64,000 nucleotides of DNA from Hesperophylax magnus (GCA_026573805.1 JAIUSX010000014.1:6076001-6140000); one strand, 5' to 3'. Numbered from the stretch's first letter, positions 24,501 to 31,875 are shown. The notes: a model not told the origin generated them from the letters alone. Numbers and translations: made by a program.

Positions 24501-26735
24501 ATGTGGTTTCTATCTAAAATGGTTCGCGGATGCACGCAATTTATGATTTTAAAACGATATTCAGCAATTATAAGGTGTTTTAAATGAATCAACAATTATT
24601 CTCAATATCAGAATGACACAACCCTAAACTTGATAAAATATTAGCAAACCTGACATTTTATTTTTTTAAATACATCTTTGAATTTCGATTTTGGTTACTT
24701 GAATAAATTAATGCAAATCATGAAAGTTGAAAATAACCCACTTCCCGAAATCCAATCGAGTTGAAATTCGGCTTTTTTTTATTTCGAAAAAGTATTTTCA
24801 CAATTTATTCTTTCAAAATATATAAAAAATATTTTAAAAAATAATGTTGTTTCAAAATACACAGTGAATGGCTTAAGAACAAAATATGTATAGTAATAAG
24901 ATAAATAAATAATAAATTTCTTCACCAATTAAGAGAAATAGCTGTTGAGCATAAGTTTGATGTAGGAGTAAAAAATAATATTATTGAGTATATGACAGTA
25001 AATATAAATATGGGTCGAAATGAAGTTACTGCATTTTTTCTAATGATGTTATGCGTGTTCAGTTTTAAAAATTATTATTTAAGGCGATGCCATACGTAGA
25101 AATGCAAAATTATGTGTTTTTGGTTTGAAAATATGGTCGCCTAGAAATGTTTCAGATGCTTTAATTAAATACTGCTAGTAGAATACATCTTGGCCTTTGA
25201 AATAATCGAGTATTTTTTAGATAAGTCTTTTTATAAATATTTAACACATGATTTTAAATGACTACGTATGGCGATGCCATACGTAGTCATTTAAAATCAT
25301 GTGCTTTTGGTTTGAAAATTTGGTCGCCTAGAAATGTTTCAGATGCTTTAATTAAATACTGCGAGTAGAATACATCTTGCTCTTTGAAATAATCGAGTAT
25401 TTTTTAAATAAGTCTTTTTGTAAGCCCAGAAAAAATAATGTATAAGGCCTATGAAAACTGCTTTAAGGTTCAAAATCTCCTACTTACGAACCCATTTTCG
25501 GTTATAATTTTATTGTATAATGTGGCAAATTATTTATAAAAAGATCGAAAAAAAATTAAATATTTATTCCTGAACATCCACAAAATAAAATAAAAGGCAC
25601 TTTTTGGCCATGTTTTCTTCTTGCATAAATCAAAACAGGCAGATGGTGTTAAGTGGGAATTTAAACCTTATCGCTATCTACGTAAGGGTTGTTATTGATG
25701 ACGTAGTGCATCGCCTTAACTTTTTTCTTGAATAATATCAAATCTTAATTTCTTTTTATTTTTCGGGAAGACTATTAAAATATGTTATCCCTTTGTAAAT
25801 ATAATTGTTGTGTATAAAATACAAGATTTTGGATGTTATATTTGTGTTTTAATGATGAATTAAGTTTTAATGATCTCAATGCATAGGGCCATTAAGCAGT
25901 TAGTACGCTGTGATGTCTGTACGAATGTGGATGAGTGCAAGCGAGATGGAATGCTTGCTAGATCTTATAAAAGGCGATGCACGTTAGTTGTGTGCCTCTT
26001 TTGTTACAAGCAGCTCCCCAATAAATATGAGTTCAAGATCAAGTATCATTGTTGAGTACGACCTTCACCCGCTACAATAATACGCATCCTCTACACCACA
26101 TTGGCATAGAGCTATATTTGGCATACATTAAAAAATTAAACCTACCCAATTGGGATTTCACGTGGAAGGAAGGTTGAACCCTCAGTCAAACCAAATCATG
26201 ACATTTTTGACAGATTTTAACTTTCCTAATTAGTTTACATAATTTACTTACTTGGTGGTGGTACCTTCAACGTAAGAGCTCCTGTAGAAACCATTCATTG
26301 CTTCTCTGATTTGACCAGAGAACTTAGCGAATTCGATTGTATAAATCTGACCAACAACGAAATTATCGCGAACAGTTATTGTGAAAAAGTCGTTATCGGT
26401 ATTTCGAGAAATAGCTGTAACAGGATTAACTATGGTGGAACTTGAAATTGTGATGTCAGTCTGTAATATAACGAGATCTTCATAAGCATGCAAAGTGATG
26501 GTTTTGAGATCAGCTTTTGTTGGATTTACTGTAAATGTTAGTTGTCCTTCGAATGTGAACTGTTCAAAATTTGGCGCGATTCTCAGTACGTAGTCAACAG
26601 CATCAAAGCCTCCTGGTAGTCTGTATTCTTTTTCCTCTGTCTCATCTCGCACGAGGAGTCTGTCCTCTGAATTGCTAGCCGTGCAGCACTGCAGCGCCAC
26701 AGCTACCACCAGAAAAATTATCAAGGATGTCATCT
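1..26735 (-). CDS. APN: Aminopeptidase N gene A (M1 zinc metallopeptidase), 14 coding exons, 3' end off-window
   Basis: Spliced minus-strand gene reconstructed exon by exon; every junction has GT/AG and the reading frame closes at each one. In-window CDS is 882 codons starting MTSLIIFLVVAVALQCC, a hydrophobic signal peptide (cleavage likely after about residue 19-20). M1 hallmarks are the exopeptidase motif GAMENWG (310-316), the zinc site HEIAH (346-350) with its third ligand Glu369 exactly 18 residues further on, and the transition-state Tyr432 in YNKGAS. The remainder matches the ERAP1-like C-terminal domain. If the missing end resembles gene B (69 residues after the last junction) the protein is about 941 residues, normal for the family. 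Insect APNs are midgut brush-border exopeptidases releasing N-terminal amino acids from peptides; lepidopteran members are also known binding sites for Bt Cry toxins. Which APN class this is cannot be decided without a tree. Introns are swollen by satellites and MITEs. Confidence 0.96.
31..1168. other. Last intron of APN gene A in the window
   Basis: No gene. Positions about 36-300 resemble the matching gene B intron (about 49020-49260), sharing interrupted stretches such as ATACTGTTT and a CACACGACAGCTGGCA-like segment. The rest (300-1168) shows nothing I recognise. Confidence 0.6.
1169..1238 (-). CDS. APN: APN gene A coding exon 13 (residues 849-872)
   Basis: 70 bp exon too short for ordinary ORF lists. 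Encodes YGSNTQTAINNMIGRMKGTQ, identical in the first 20 residues to gene B. Donor is GTACGT. Confidence 0.94.
1445..1714. mobile_element. Foldback MITE, ACAGGGTGTCC family, copy 1
   Basis: About 270 bp inside intron 12. The right end reads GCACTTTACCCCCGGACACC then CTGTAT; the left end is the degraded complement (GCGTGTCCGGAGGTAAAGTGC, in pieces). The arms are almost fully complementary. Four related pieces occur in this window (26783, 29890, 31028, 63459). Confidence 0.75.
1715..2240. other. Intron 12 remainder
   Basis: AT-rich, no coding signal or repeat recognised. Confidence 0.5.
2241..2387 (-). CDS. APN: APN gene A coding exon 12 (residues 800-849)
   Basis: 147 bp, encodes FLAQTIAAEKPIRDQDLMTA and VEIVFQFFK. 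Donor GTAAGTTTT; frame and length match the gene B exon at 51609-51755. Confidence 0.95.
2388..3100. other. Intron 11, region of paralogue homology
   Basis: Parts of 2390-2700 resemble the gene B intron at 51760-52200, for example TTGCAAAAGAAACAC against TTTGCAAAAGAAACCG in the same order and spacing. From 2790 to 3060 a GC-richer stretch carries inverted GACGGTTCGCG / GCGAACCGTC words, possibly part of a TE I cannot name. Confidence 0.5.
3119..4027 (+). mobile_element. LINE 3' fragment with poly(A) tail
   Basis: Degenerate non-LTR reverse-transcriptase C-terminus: VQKLVLRIIFKCFSSHPSEP followed by LFRKL (the usual Q-K-x-x-L-R-I-I ... P-L-F motif), then after an apparent deletion TQFKTGVKKWISEKGRNFLK and a stop at about 3283. 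The 3' UTR ends in a short stem (ACCACCACAAC ... TTGGTGGT) and an A-rich tail at about 4000-4027. 5' truncated; dead copy. Confidence 0.7.
4151..4199. repeat. Perfect hairpin, 21-bp arms, 7-nt loop
   Basis: TGCAGATTTGGGCTGTTATC begins the left arm at 4151 and is mirrored exactly to 4199. Immediately followed by GTGTTGCCACC, a word that recurs near repeats elsewhere in the window. Confidence 0.85.
4727..5015 (-). mobile_element. RTE-clade LINE remnant
   Basis: On the minus strand a broken frame reads pieces of F-G-H-x-E-R-M-N-E, KIYVYDVN and RNRGRPWKTWH, the C-terminal landmarks of RTE-type reverse transcriptases. Downstream is the CTCTGCCTACCCGTAGGGAG word common in lepidopteran RTE 3' ends. 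Several frameshifts and stops. Confidence 0.7.
5090..5257 (-). CDS. APN: APN gene A coding exon 11 (residues 744-800)
   Basis: 168 bp, encodes INANLREHIYCNALRNGN and VILGALGCTTNEESLN, the conserved L-G-[CA]-x-x-x helical-domain motif. Ends phase 2 with donor GTACGTAA. Confidence 0.95.
5994..6436 (+). mobile_element. TTAA-flanked MITE (piggyBac-like target), copy 1
   Basis: 443 bp bounded by TTAA at 5990-5993 and 6437-6440. Ends are imperfect inverted repeats (GAGGAAGCT and GGCGAAGCT). A second copy lies inverted at 17606-18029 and is flanked by TTAA as well. No coding capacity; mobilisation in trans by a piggyBac-type transposase is inferred from the target site. Confidence 0.8.
6441..6957. 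other. Intron 10 remainder
   Basis: No gene recognised. Short GC-rich words (GCCGCGTGCACTTCGCGCG near 6481) stand out in an AT-rich background. Confidence 0.4.
6958..7145 (-). CDS. APN: APN gene A coding exon 10 (residues 682-744)
   Basis: 188 bp, encodes KHFLALLDHVTTELGL and FACNVGHKACSEDA. The acceptor lies only about eight bases from an 11-copy 46-bp minisatellite on its intron side. Confidence 0.95.
7155..7662. repeat. 46-bp minisatellite, 11 copies
   Basis: Unit starts TTTTAAAACATTTACCGTCA; the ACCGTC word repeats every 46 bp from 7164 to 7624. Units are nearly identical, differing mainly by TTTT/TTTC at one site, so homogenisation is recent. It begins about 8 bp from the acceptor of exon 10, so the polypyrimidine region is partly inside the array. 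Confidence 0.97.
8033..8407. mobile_element. Inner foldback element with ~75-bp arms
   Basis: AATTCGGTTTATGGGAGTCA at 8041 is repeated inverted, ending TGACTCCCATAAACCGAATT at 8402, with almost perfect arms 8033-8112 and 8332-8407 around about 220 bp. Nested inside the larger inverted-repeat element. Confidence 0.85.
8440..9960. repeat. Interstitial CCTAA-type satellite with ~350-bp higher-order repeat
   Basis: About 1.5 kb built of CCTAA pentamers (the complement of TTAGG, the insect telomere repeat) alternating with TATAATAATCCAA and TATATCCTAATAATAATCC spacers. Marker variants recur at fixed distance: AATAAAGCAA at 8811, 9167 and 9514 (356 and 347 bp); AACCAACAAT at 9311 and 9658 (347 bp). 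So it amplifies as a larger unit and is not a simple microsatellite. Lies wholly in an APN intron. Confidence 0.92.
10318..11062. other. Intron 9, left of exon 9
   Basis: No gene. A small run of ACCGCATCGT / ACCGTACCG words (about 10900-10950) is a short decayed tandem repeat. Confidence 0.5.
11063..11242 (-). CDS. APN: APN gene A coding exon 9 (residues 622-681)
   Basis: 180 bp, phase 0 at both ends, encodes IVDDVLNLAKENVTNYESAF and LELESDYAPWAAAI, the typical L-x-x-E-x-x-Y-x-P-W motif of the helical C-terminal domain. By hand count 11 of 60 residues differ from the gene B exon. Confidence 0.96.
11243..11880. other. Intron 8 part
   Basis: AT-rich, no feature recognised. Confidence 0.4.
11881..12067 (+). 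mobile_element. tRNA-derived SINE, family 1
   Basis: Pol III-type boxes: A-box-like GGTGGCTGAGTTG (about 11888) and B-box-like TGTTCAATTCC (about 11933), then a unique body and an A-rich tail at 12060. The head matches the minus-strand copy at 22451-22552. Confidence 0.65.
12462..12562 (-). CDS. APN: APN gene A coding exon 8 (residues 588-621)
   Basis: 101 bp, encodes GFYRVNYHAHTWIMLAETL and HTLNRAQ, the conserved G-[FY]-Y-R-V-N-Y start of the ERAP1-like C-terminal domain. Confidence 0.95.
12856..13601. mobile_element. MITE with GGGGCCGTTCAAG TIRs and TTA target duplication
   Basis: 746 bp; starts GGGGCCGTTCAAG at 12856 and ends with the exact complement at 13601, flanked by TTA at 12853-12855 and 13602-13604, as expected for PIF/Harbinger-type elements. 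Subterminal C-rich tracts and GTAAGCAAAG words are also mirrored. Inside, about 96-bp imperfect repeats carry AAATCCATGG and ATTCCCCACA words (13118, 13214, 13310). Confidence 0.85.
13605..14200. other. Intron 7 part
   Basis: No gene or repeat recognised. Confidence 0.4.
14206..14337. mobile_element. Short foldback MITE, copy 1
   Basis: Arms start GATTTGTTTTTGGGGTATCA and end with its near-complement (about 29 bp). The interior has CCCTGATGATGGACAC and GTTGGCTAAAGAAGGAG, shared with the larger copy at 38216-38491. Confidence 0.85.
14344..15054. other. Intron 7 remainder
   Basis: AT-rich, no feature recognised. Confidence 0.4.
15055..15241 (-). CDS. APN: APN gene A coding exon 7 (residues 526-588)
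   Basis: 187 bp, encodes NRMVVFGEDVPDVIYNIPIT and EWVVFNKQQT. This is the beta-sandwich domain 3 leading into the GFYRVNY motif, whose Gly codon is split over the next intron. Confidence 0.95.
15326..15740. repeat. TTCGAAGAA-rich stretch with a local ~60-bp duplication
   Basis: GCGATGTCT(C)AGACTGCTCAGAACGC occurs at 15413 and again at 15461, with a third partial AGAACGC. Flanking TTCTTCGAAATAAAG (15338) and CTTATTTCGAAGAAAACG (about 15707) are roughly inverted, suggesting a decayed TIR element. Confidence 0.5.
16094..16283 (-). CDS. APN: APN gene A coding exon 6 (residues 462-525)
   Basis: 190 bp, encodes KFQPSYPENLFESLDLQAK and the conserved STVMSSWTQRAGYPVLNV (M1 motif V-M-x-x-W-T-x-Q-x-G-Y-P, here with Arg-Ala instead of Gln-x). 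Phase 0 donor CAG/GTAACA. Confidence 0.95.
16284..17601. other. Intron 5, unassigned part
   Basis: 1.3 kb of AT-rich sequence, no gene or repeat recognised. Confidence 0.4.
17606..18029 (-). mobile_element. TTAA-flanked MITE, copy 2
   Basis: 424 bp, flanked by TTAA at 17602-17605 and 18030-18033. Inverted relative to copy 1 at 5994-6436; shared words include GAATGTATGAACGCGTAAAGG (compare CCTTTACGCGTTCATACATT) and GGCTTGTAGCTTCCTC. Confidence 0.8.
18106..18344 (-). CDS. APN: APN gene A coding exon 5 with catalytic Tyr (residues 383-462)
   Basis: 239 bp. Contains DTSVMSDPLTNNNVNTP and SYNKGASVLRMIENW; Tyr432 is the family's transition-state-stabilising tyrosine. The homologous exon of gene B (60894-61132) has exactly the same length and phase. 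Intron 4 before it is 4.4 kb and holds a TIR element and a 42-bp array. Confidence 0.96.
18580..21501. mobile_element. 2.9-kb non-autonomous TIR element carrying a 64-bp satellite
   Basis: About 105-bp terminal inverted repeats: left starts ACAGGGTGTATCGGCACG at 18580; right ends with CCGATACACCCTGT at 21501. The inner part of the arms (AGTAAAAAATGTTATGGGCA, GCTGTCCGGTAAC) is also mirrored. It sits in TA-repeat sequence, consistent with TA target duplication. No transposase ORF. A decayed end of the same family lies at 52990-53060. Confidence 0.88.
19571..20466. repeat. 64-bp minisatellite, 14 copies
   Basis: Unit includes CCTGGATATTCAGATCTGGT and CACCAAATACGGCTAGTTAT; CCTGGATATT recurs every 64 bp from 19571 to 20403. 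Two linked variants exist: units with GATTTGG are always followed by CAACG (units 5, 8 and 14) while most have GATCTGG and CATTG. This shows multi-unit amplification. Confidence 0.97.
21505..21545. repeat. (AT)n microsatellite
   Basis: TA dinucleotide run next to the right TIR of the 18580-21501 element. Confidence 0.85.
21838..22165. repeat. 42-bp tandem array with embedded dyad, ~8 copies
   Basis: GTGAGCTAAATATACCAAC recurs exactly every 42 bp (21881, 21923, 21965, 22007, 22049, 22091, 22133). Each unit holds an imperfect inverted repeat, CAACTACCGCTGTTGTAGTTG in its cleanest copies. Confidence 0.95.
22204..22347. mobile_element. Short foldback MITE
   Basis: About 144 bp; left arm AATGACAATTCAACACACCT and right arm AGGTGTGCTGAATTGTCATT are complementary apart from one base. 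Confidence 0.8.
22451..22552 (-). mobile_element. tRNA-derived SINE, family 1, second copy
   Basis: Minus-strand head matches 11881-11950 (GACCGGTCTGTGGCTACGTT, GGCATCGCGT, GACCCAGGCGTCATGAGTTC) and ends in a T/A-rich tail near 22451. Shorter body than the first copy, so internally deleted. Confidence 0.65.
22739..22922 (-). CDS. APN: APN gene A coding exon 4 with HEXXH zinc site (residues 321-382)
   Basis: Encodes HEIAHMWFGDYVTCHWW and, 18 residues after the second His, the Glu of LNEGFA. These are the complete zinc ligands and the general-base Glu347, so the enzyme is predicted to be active. Ends in phase 0. Confidence 0.97.
22923..23365. other. Intron 3
   Basis: 443 bp, AT-rich, nothing recognised. 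Confidence 0.5.
23366..23683 (-). CDS. APN: APN gene A coding exon 3 with GAMEN motif (residues 215-321)
   Basis: Contains MSTYLLAFIVSEF, DYYSMSPNLKMDQAGLPDF and the exopeptidase motif GAMENWG, which binds the substrate alpha-amino group and fixes aminopeptidase rather than endopeptidase activity. At 318 bp it is the second longest exon. Donor is GTTGGTGA. Confidence 0.96.
23684..24126. other. Intron 2
   Basis: 443 bp. One GATCCCGTTTATAACGGGAT palindrome (about 23891-23910); nothing else recognised. Confidence 0.5.
24127..24288 (-). CDS. APN: APN gene A coding exon 2 (residues 161-215)
   Basis: Encodes WLGTTQFQPVHARKVFPCLD then EPQYKAEFTLTI, the M1 segment leading to the conserved R-x-x-FPC-x-DEP motif. 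The frame would hit a stop if read through; the donor GTAGGT at 24126 removes it, and the split codon joins exon 3 as LPNG. Confidence 0.94.
24289..25080. other. Intron 1, right-hand part near exon 2
   Basis: AT-rich, no gene or repeat recognised. Confidence 0.4.
25082..25716. mobile_element. 635-bp TIR element with internal 187-bp duplication and 59-bp palindrome
   Basis: Ends AGGCGATGCCATACGTAG and, inverted, GACGTAGTGCATCGCCT, flanked by TA (25080-25081 and 25717-25718). Inside, a block starting GCGATGCCATACGTAG repeats at 25084 and 25271. At the junction lies a perfect palindrome, 25245-25303, with 28-bp arms around GAT. Confidence 0.85.
25717..26251. other. Intron 1 remainder
   Basis: A lone AGGCGATGCACGTTAG word at about 25978 resembles one TIR of the neighbouring element. 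No gene. Confidence 0.45.
26252..26735 (-). CDS. APN: APN gene A coding exon 1 (residues 1-160)
   Basis: Start codon is 26733-26731, two bases after a good acceptor (pyrimidine-rich TTTTTTCAG), so an untranslated exon must lie further upstream. It encodes the signal peptide and the first beta-sheet domain, including FDAVDYVLRIAP and ITLHAYEDL. It ends in phase 2 with donor GTAAGTAAAT. Confidence 0.95.
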
Positions 26736-26782
26736 CTGAAAAAATAAATACAAAATATATTAACATCAATAATCACGAGTTA

Positions 26783-27031
26783 GAGGGGTTAAGTGCGCTA
26801 ACTTCGGGAGGTGATTCTACGTAATGGTAGAAGTTAAAAAAAAAAAATTATCGATATCCAAAAGTTTATTTTCCCATACAAACATATTTTTCCATAGAAG
26901 AATATTTTATTTTCCCGTACAAACAATTCAACCTTTTTAGCTAAAAAGACTTAAAACATTATAATTTCTAAAAAGTTATTTATGTGGAATCACCCCCCGA
27001 AGTAAACGCACTTTAACCCAGGACACCCTGT
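26783..27031. mobile_element. Foldback MITE, ACAGGGTGTCC family, copy 2
   Basis: Right end GGACACCCTGT at 27031; left end worn (GTTAAGTGCGCTAACTTCGG). Arms with GGGAGGTGATTCTAC and GTGGAATCACCCCCCGA are inverted. Lies about 50 bp upstream of the acceptor of the first coding exon of gene A. Confidence 0.75.
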
Positions 27032-27272
27032 AATATATTAAATTGAAAATTATTGATACGTTTGCAATAGAATTTACTAGCACAGTGATGCGTAAATCTT
27101 TAAATAAGTTATTTCTAATTTAAATATTATGGGTAAACGTAAGGTAAGTTATGAGTTTAATAGATAGCGGTAATATAATTATTTGACGAAAATCACGTTT
27201 TGCATGTTATGCTTTAAATTATTAAGACTAATAATTTGTTAGACTAATAATTTGTAAGACAAATAAATCACA

Positions 27273-27500
27273 TTTGGTCCATTTAAAAACGGTGATTCAA
27301 TATAATATTGGATTAGTTTGCTTTTCTTGGAAGAATTGAGATTTTGTAAGGACAAAACTATATATCAAATACATATTGCGTAGCGTATGTATTTGCACAA
27401 ACAAATAACACGTCTAAATAATTTAAAGTGTAACTTGCAAAAAGTATATTTTAATAAAAACAATTAACCAACGCCACCTACGCGTATATCCTTAACCTTA
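27273..27500 (+). repeat. Interspersed repeat shared with 38660-38880
   Basis: CGGTGATTCAAT...GAAGAATTGAGATTTTG then GGACAAAAC, and further on CAAAAAGTATATTTTAATAAA and CGCCACCTACGCGTA, all match in order the block at 38660-38880 on the same strand at moderate identity. Confidence 0.5.
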
Positions 27501-27691
27501 ATTCTAGACTCAAAAAGTGTAAGTAAATATTATGGATCTATCCGAGAAACCAACCATCTGCAACTGTGCTCGTCTAGAGGTTTGCTTACTATTACAAAGA
27601 GGGCACCCAATATAGGAAGACAAAGGAAAAATATATATTTTTTAATTTTTAAATAAATATTAGATTGATAATAATTGCAGCATTCAAAAAA

Positions 27692-27770
27692 TATCGGTAG
27701 CTTAATTGGCTGAGATGTTACTCATGGAAAGAGGAGAAGTTCCGAGTTTGAGTCTAGTCGCGACCTCATA
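27692..27770 (+). mobile_element. tRNA-like SINE head (degenerate)
   Basis: TAGCTTAATTGGCTGAGATG resembles an A box and CCGAGTTTGAGTCTAG a B box about 45 bp later. Not foldable as a proper tRNA by eye. Confidence 0.35.
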
Positions 27771-28159
27771 TCTTATTATTAATCTTGTTTTCAATCATTT
27801 ACATCAATTGATAACAATTTTACTACCTTTTATCGAACCTCATGCTTTCAGCTTTGAGTTGTTGATTTGTTTGTGTACATTAAAGTTTTTGAAAAATACG
27901 TGATTAGCTAGCGGCCAAATTCATTATAAGGAACATTTTGTCCGACCGAATTAGGTTAATATTAAAATTTAACATTAATATTTAGCGATCTTTAAAATGT
28001 AAAAAATATGTAAAAAATAATAATTAATAACATTTTTATAAGAATAAATTTTCTTTTAGTAGTTTTTTGAAGGTTATACCCGTCAATGTAATATAAGATT
28101 AAAGAGAAAGATAATACGAAACATAAACGAGAACAATAAAAGTCAAAGAAAAATAAAAA

Positions 28160-28234
28160 GGTCTTAACTGAGAATCGAACCCGGGATCTCTGTTTTGCCG
28201 GACCAACGCCTTAAACCACTTGACCATTGAGACC
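28160..28234 (-). mobile_element. tRNA-derived SINE head, family 2
   Basis: 75-nt minus-strand block GGTCTCAATGGTCAAGTGGT ... GGGTTCGATTCTC ... AAGACC with both Pol III boxes. The D-arm text resembles class II tRNAs (Ser/Leu). Acceptor ends pair over 5 of 7 positions but the T stem is broken. A related plus-strand copy with the same TTTTTCTTTG tail is at 33261, so a SINE is more likely than a functional tRNA. Confidence 0.6.
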
Positions 28235-28279
28235 GAATTTTTACCCAACATTTTTGTCTATCTTCATCGAATGATTTCA

Positions 28280-29500
28280 AAGTTCTAAGCAATTGGTGTA
28301 TAACCTAGCTAGTGTCTCGGATAAACATATCCAATTTTTCATTAATATGGGACACCTATTGACTTTTCTTGAAAGTAAAAATGAATATTCAATTTTTATT
28401 GGAATAACTTTTTGAAGGTTATACCCAACAATGTAATATATTTGTAAAAAGTTATTCATTTTAGTATTTTTTTTAAATTTTATGTTTGCAATTATCTTTC
28501 TGTTTGGAGTTGATATTTGTATTACATTGTTAACTGATTTTTTTTTATATGGATTAGTTAACATTATATTGTTATTTAAATTTATCATATAGGTTTATTA
28601 TTATAAGTCAATTATTATGTACTTAAATTAATACAATAATTTTAAACAACTAACAAACTATAATGGCACCACTACCCAATTCAAACATGAGAAATAATTT
28701 CTCAATAGAGTTGGGCAGTTTCGTTAAAAAAAAACCTTTCTAGCAATTAGCTTCTACTCTATATATTGTAATGTGTGTATATTAAATAAATTTTGATTAC
28801 ATTTGAGACCGTAACCTTTTTATTTATATGTATTAGTATTATTTTCTTCTTATATAACAATTAATGGATGGATAAATAAATTAAAAACACTTTTTAAATA
28901 CAAATATTATTGATGTAAATTTAAAAAATAAATGGAGTGATTCTGAAGGAAATAATAATTATTTATCGATTGCGTCCGCCATTTTACAGTGATTTATTAG
29001 GATATATATCTTTTTTTTATCATCACAGAAAACATATTATCATGCTAATCTAATCAATTGATTGATCCCGTCTGCCTTGCGTGTGCGCGTCCACCGTACA
29101 ATCAGTCATTTTAACATGATCCTACTTCACCGCTATCAACATCAAATGCGTTGTGCACACATTTGATTAATAATAATAATTATTACTGTATTTAATTAAT
29201 TGAGGAACTGCAGTACATTTTTTTGTTAAAAAATGACTGTCTAACTTAAATAACTCCATATATTAAAATAATTATCAAAGTTTAAATTTTCCATTGCCCG
29301 CTAAAACTTATGGGGAGTCATGTGACGTCACAAGAAGATTACTTTATGTATCAACAGGGTCGGACTCATAATATAGTTATACTACATTTTTACTTTAGTA
29401 TTTATTTATTAACGCCATTTTCTGGGCTTTTACATGAGAATATTAAGAAATATACATTATTTATTGTACATAACTGAATTGTTTCATTATCAACATTTTA
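28280..29500. other. Intergenic/upstream stretch
   Basis: AT-rich. A unique, less AT-rich part (29040-29340) has GATAGCGG and TGATT words but no clear exon. Nothing else recognised. Confidence 0.35.
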
Positions 29501-29507
29501 TATTTGT

Positions 29508-29880
29508 TTAAACATAAATTGAAGATGTCCACTGACTTGGATAATTGTTTCTCTCTATTAGTATTCTGGGCAAAGAGGAATATATATGGTAGTTAGTCCC
29601 AGAATTTCTGCACTGAAATAAATCCTGACTTCTAGTATTACGTGGTTGAATCCGAAAGCTTATCAATTCTAGCAATACCGGACTATCAAGTAAATCATTT
29701 AGAATTTTAAATAGAAATACCAGGTCAGTGAAAATTCTTCTGTCTGACAATTTGAGCATATTCACATAATTCAACAGCGTGTTGTAGTTCTACATAATTG
29801 CTGGAATACCCATTTTAAAATTCATAAAACGTAAGTATTGGTTGTGTATTCTTTCAACAGCTTGTATTATTATTATTACA
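29508..29880 (-). mobile_element. LINE reverse-transcriptase C-terminal fragment
   Basis: Minus-strand frame reads VERIHNQYLRFMNFKMGIPA, then after one frameshift MLKLSDRRIFTDLVFLFKIL and LLELISFRIQPRNTRSQDLF. This is the R-x-Q-x-x-F-x-R-F ... L-x-x-R-R-x-x-x-D pattern of Jockey-like LINEs. Its upstream end is cut by the MITE at 29890. Confidence 0.75.
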
Positions 29881-29889
29881 GTGATATAT

Positions 29890-30178
29890 ACATGGTGTCT
29901 GGGGATAAAGTGTGCTAACTTCGGGGGATGATTCTCCATGATTTTAGAAGTAAAAAAGAAATATGACTTTTTTCGAAATTCTAATGTTTTAAGGAATTTT
30001 AGGTAAAAAGGAAGAAATGTTTGAATTTTTCTATGAGAAAATGAACATTGGAATTTCAAAAAAGTTATTGTTATAATATGCTAAATTTTTAGGTACTTAT
30101 ATCTAACAATGTAAACTTTTCTATGATATGAAATTAAACCTCTTCATTTTGTTTTTCATTTACCCCCGGACATCATGT
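29890..30178. mobile_element. Foldback MITE, ACAGGGTGTCC family, copy 3
   Basis: Left end ATGGTGTCTGGGGATAAAGT, right end TTACCCCCGGACATCATGT. Arms with AACTTCGGGGGATGATTCTC and ACTTTTTTCGAAATTC match the other copies. Confidence 0.75.
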
Positions 30179-30888
30179 GTGGATTAAGCAGTGTTAGAAA
30201 GAAATAACACCACGCCTTGTATTTGCATTTAAAAATTTACCATACACTTCCAAAAATTACAATATATTCCAAAAAGGCATCGACTGTAAAACTTTGTCAA
30301 AGATTCGGCAAAGTTTGTGAATTTTCCATTAATTATTTTACATGAAACTAAAAAAGTGATCTAATAATAATTTTTATAATATATCTGTGCAATTAAATAT
30401 GTTTTCAGTTTCATATAAAGTGGTATTTCTTCAGTTTACAAGAAAAAACGATTGGTAATCGAAAAAACAACCGTAAAAAAATTCCTCAGGTGTTAAATCA
30501 AAAATTTTACATTTGTAATTGCTTTTGTCCATTTGTAATTATATTAAAATCTGAAAGAATATTTCATCTGCTTTCAAAACCACTAATTATTTTTTGGATA
30601 CATTAAAAAACAGCGAATCAATTAGATTTACAAATGTCTGATAAAAAAACATACATTTTCATACAATACGAGAATTTAAGACCCGCGAAGATCTGGGACG
30701 TGACTCTAAAAACAGCTGATGCAGTGATGCCAACCAAGCAGGACGTTTTCAAGAGATTTGATTAGTTTTTAAATGACGATTTAAACGTTTCAACTCTGAA
30801 TGGTCGTCTTACACCAGAGCGATACTTAGAGTATCTGGAACAAATTGGAGTAAATTGTGAAAATAACACATATTGATAAAAATAAAAA

Positions 30889-30962
30889 TTATTTGAGCGA
30901 TTTGAACCCGTAACCTTAGGCTTGCTAGTCGAGAGCATTACCCATCGACCACGAAGGCCGTC
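30889..30962 (-). mobile_element. tRNA-like SINE head
   Basis: Minus strand: TTCGTGGTCGATGGGTAATG (A-box region) and TTACGGGTTCAAATCGC (B box), followed by an A/T-rich tail (AATAATTTTTATTTTTATC). Confidence 0.5.
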
Positions 30963-31027
30963 TACCTGAAAACTACCTTAAAATGTTTAAACTTCTTAAA
31001 ATATCATAAATCTTTTATACTTCTTCC

Positions 31028-31081
31028 ATCACGTAGAATCACCTCCCGAAGTTTGTGTACTTTAACCCGGACACCCTATAC
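31028..31081. mobile_element. ACAGGGTGTCC MITE, one arm only
   Basis: ACGTAGAATCACCTCCCGAA then TTTAACCCGGACACCCT; the partner arm is not visible. Confidence 0.6.
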
Positions 31082-31875
31082 ATGATTTTAAAGAAAACTG
31101 ATGTCGCCGATTTAATAGGTTTAAGACTCCTTAGGTCTCGGACATGCAAATGAAGTTGTTAAACTGCGCAAGATAGGATGTTTGTTACTTGAAAATGTTC
31201 AATTTCACAAGAAGCGAAGAAAAAATAAACTTACTTTGCACAAAGACATGTCCAAAAAACACATTATATTTTTTCCAGAGACTTTGCTTTTTATGAAGGT
31301 CTTGTCTTCATCCACACATTTGTAACGTGATGTTACGTTGTGTTCAAATCTTTATCAGATGTGATTTATGATTAAAAGTGATGAATTATTGATGTCCAAT
31401 TAATATTAAGCCAGCTTAATAATTACACACTTCATAATTATCACATAAACTAACCTGGATTATATTAAAGGTTATTCGTTTGATTTAACGACAAACAACT
31501 TTAACCCATTGCGCGATAAAACTACATATAAAGTTTATCTTTAATATATATCAAATCATGGTCAACATAATTTATATAAAAAATTAAAATTAAAGGTACA
31601 TAAATCTCTCAGGGGGTCTAGCTTAGTGAATTCGATAACTTTATAATATCGGTTCGATAGGCGGAACTACCGACGATTTTATACCGATTTTCCTAGCACA
31701 GTCAAATTATTGATACCCATAACGATATTGGTAATGCAAATTGACATACACTACGCATCTGTCTATGAGTTAACATTCCTAAACGTCAGGCGGCTAAGTA
31801 AAAGTTAAAAATACTAATAAATTGACAATGCCGAATTGAAATAATAACTTGAAACTGGAACGGAAACAATTGATT

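Noticed and set aside
28160..28234. Functional tRNA gene
   Set aside because: Size and boxes fit, but the T stem and acceptor stem are imperfect, and a diverged copy with the same tail exists at 33261.
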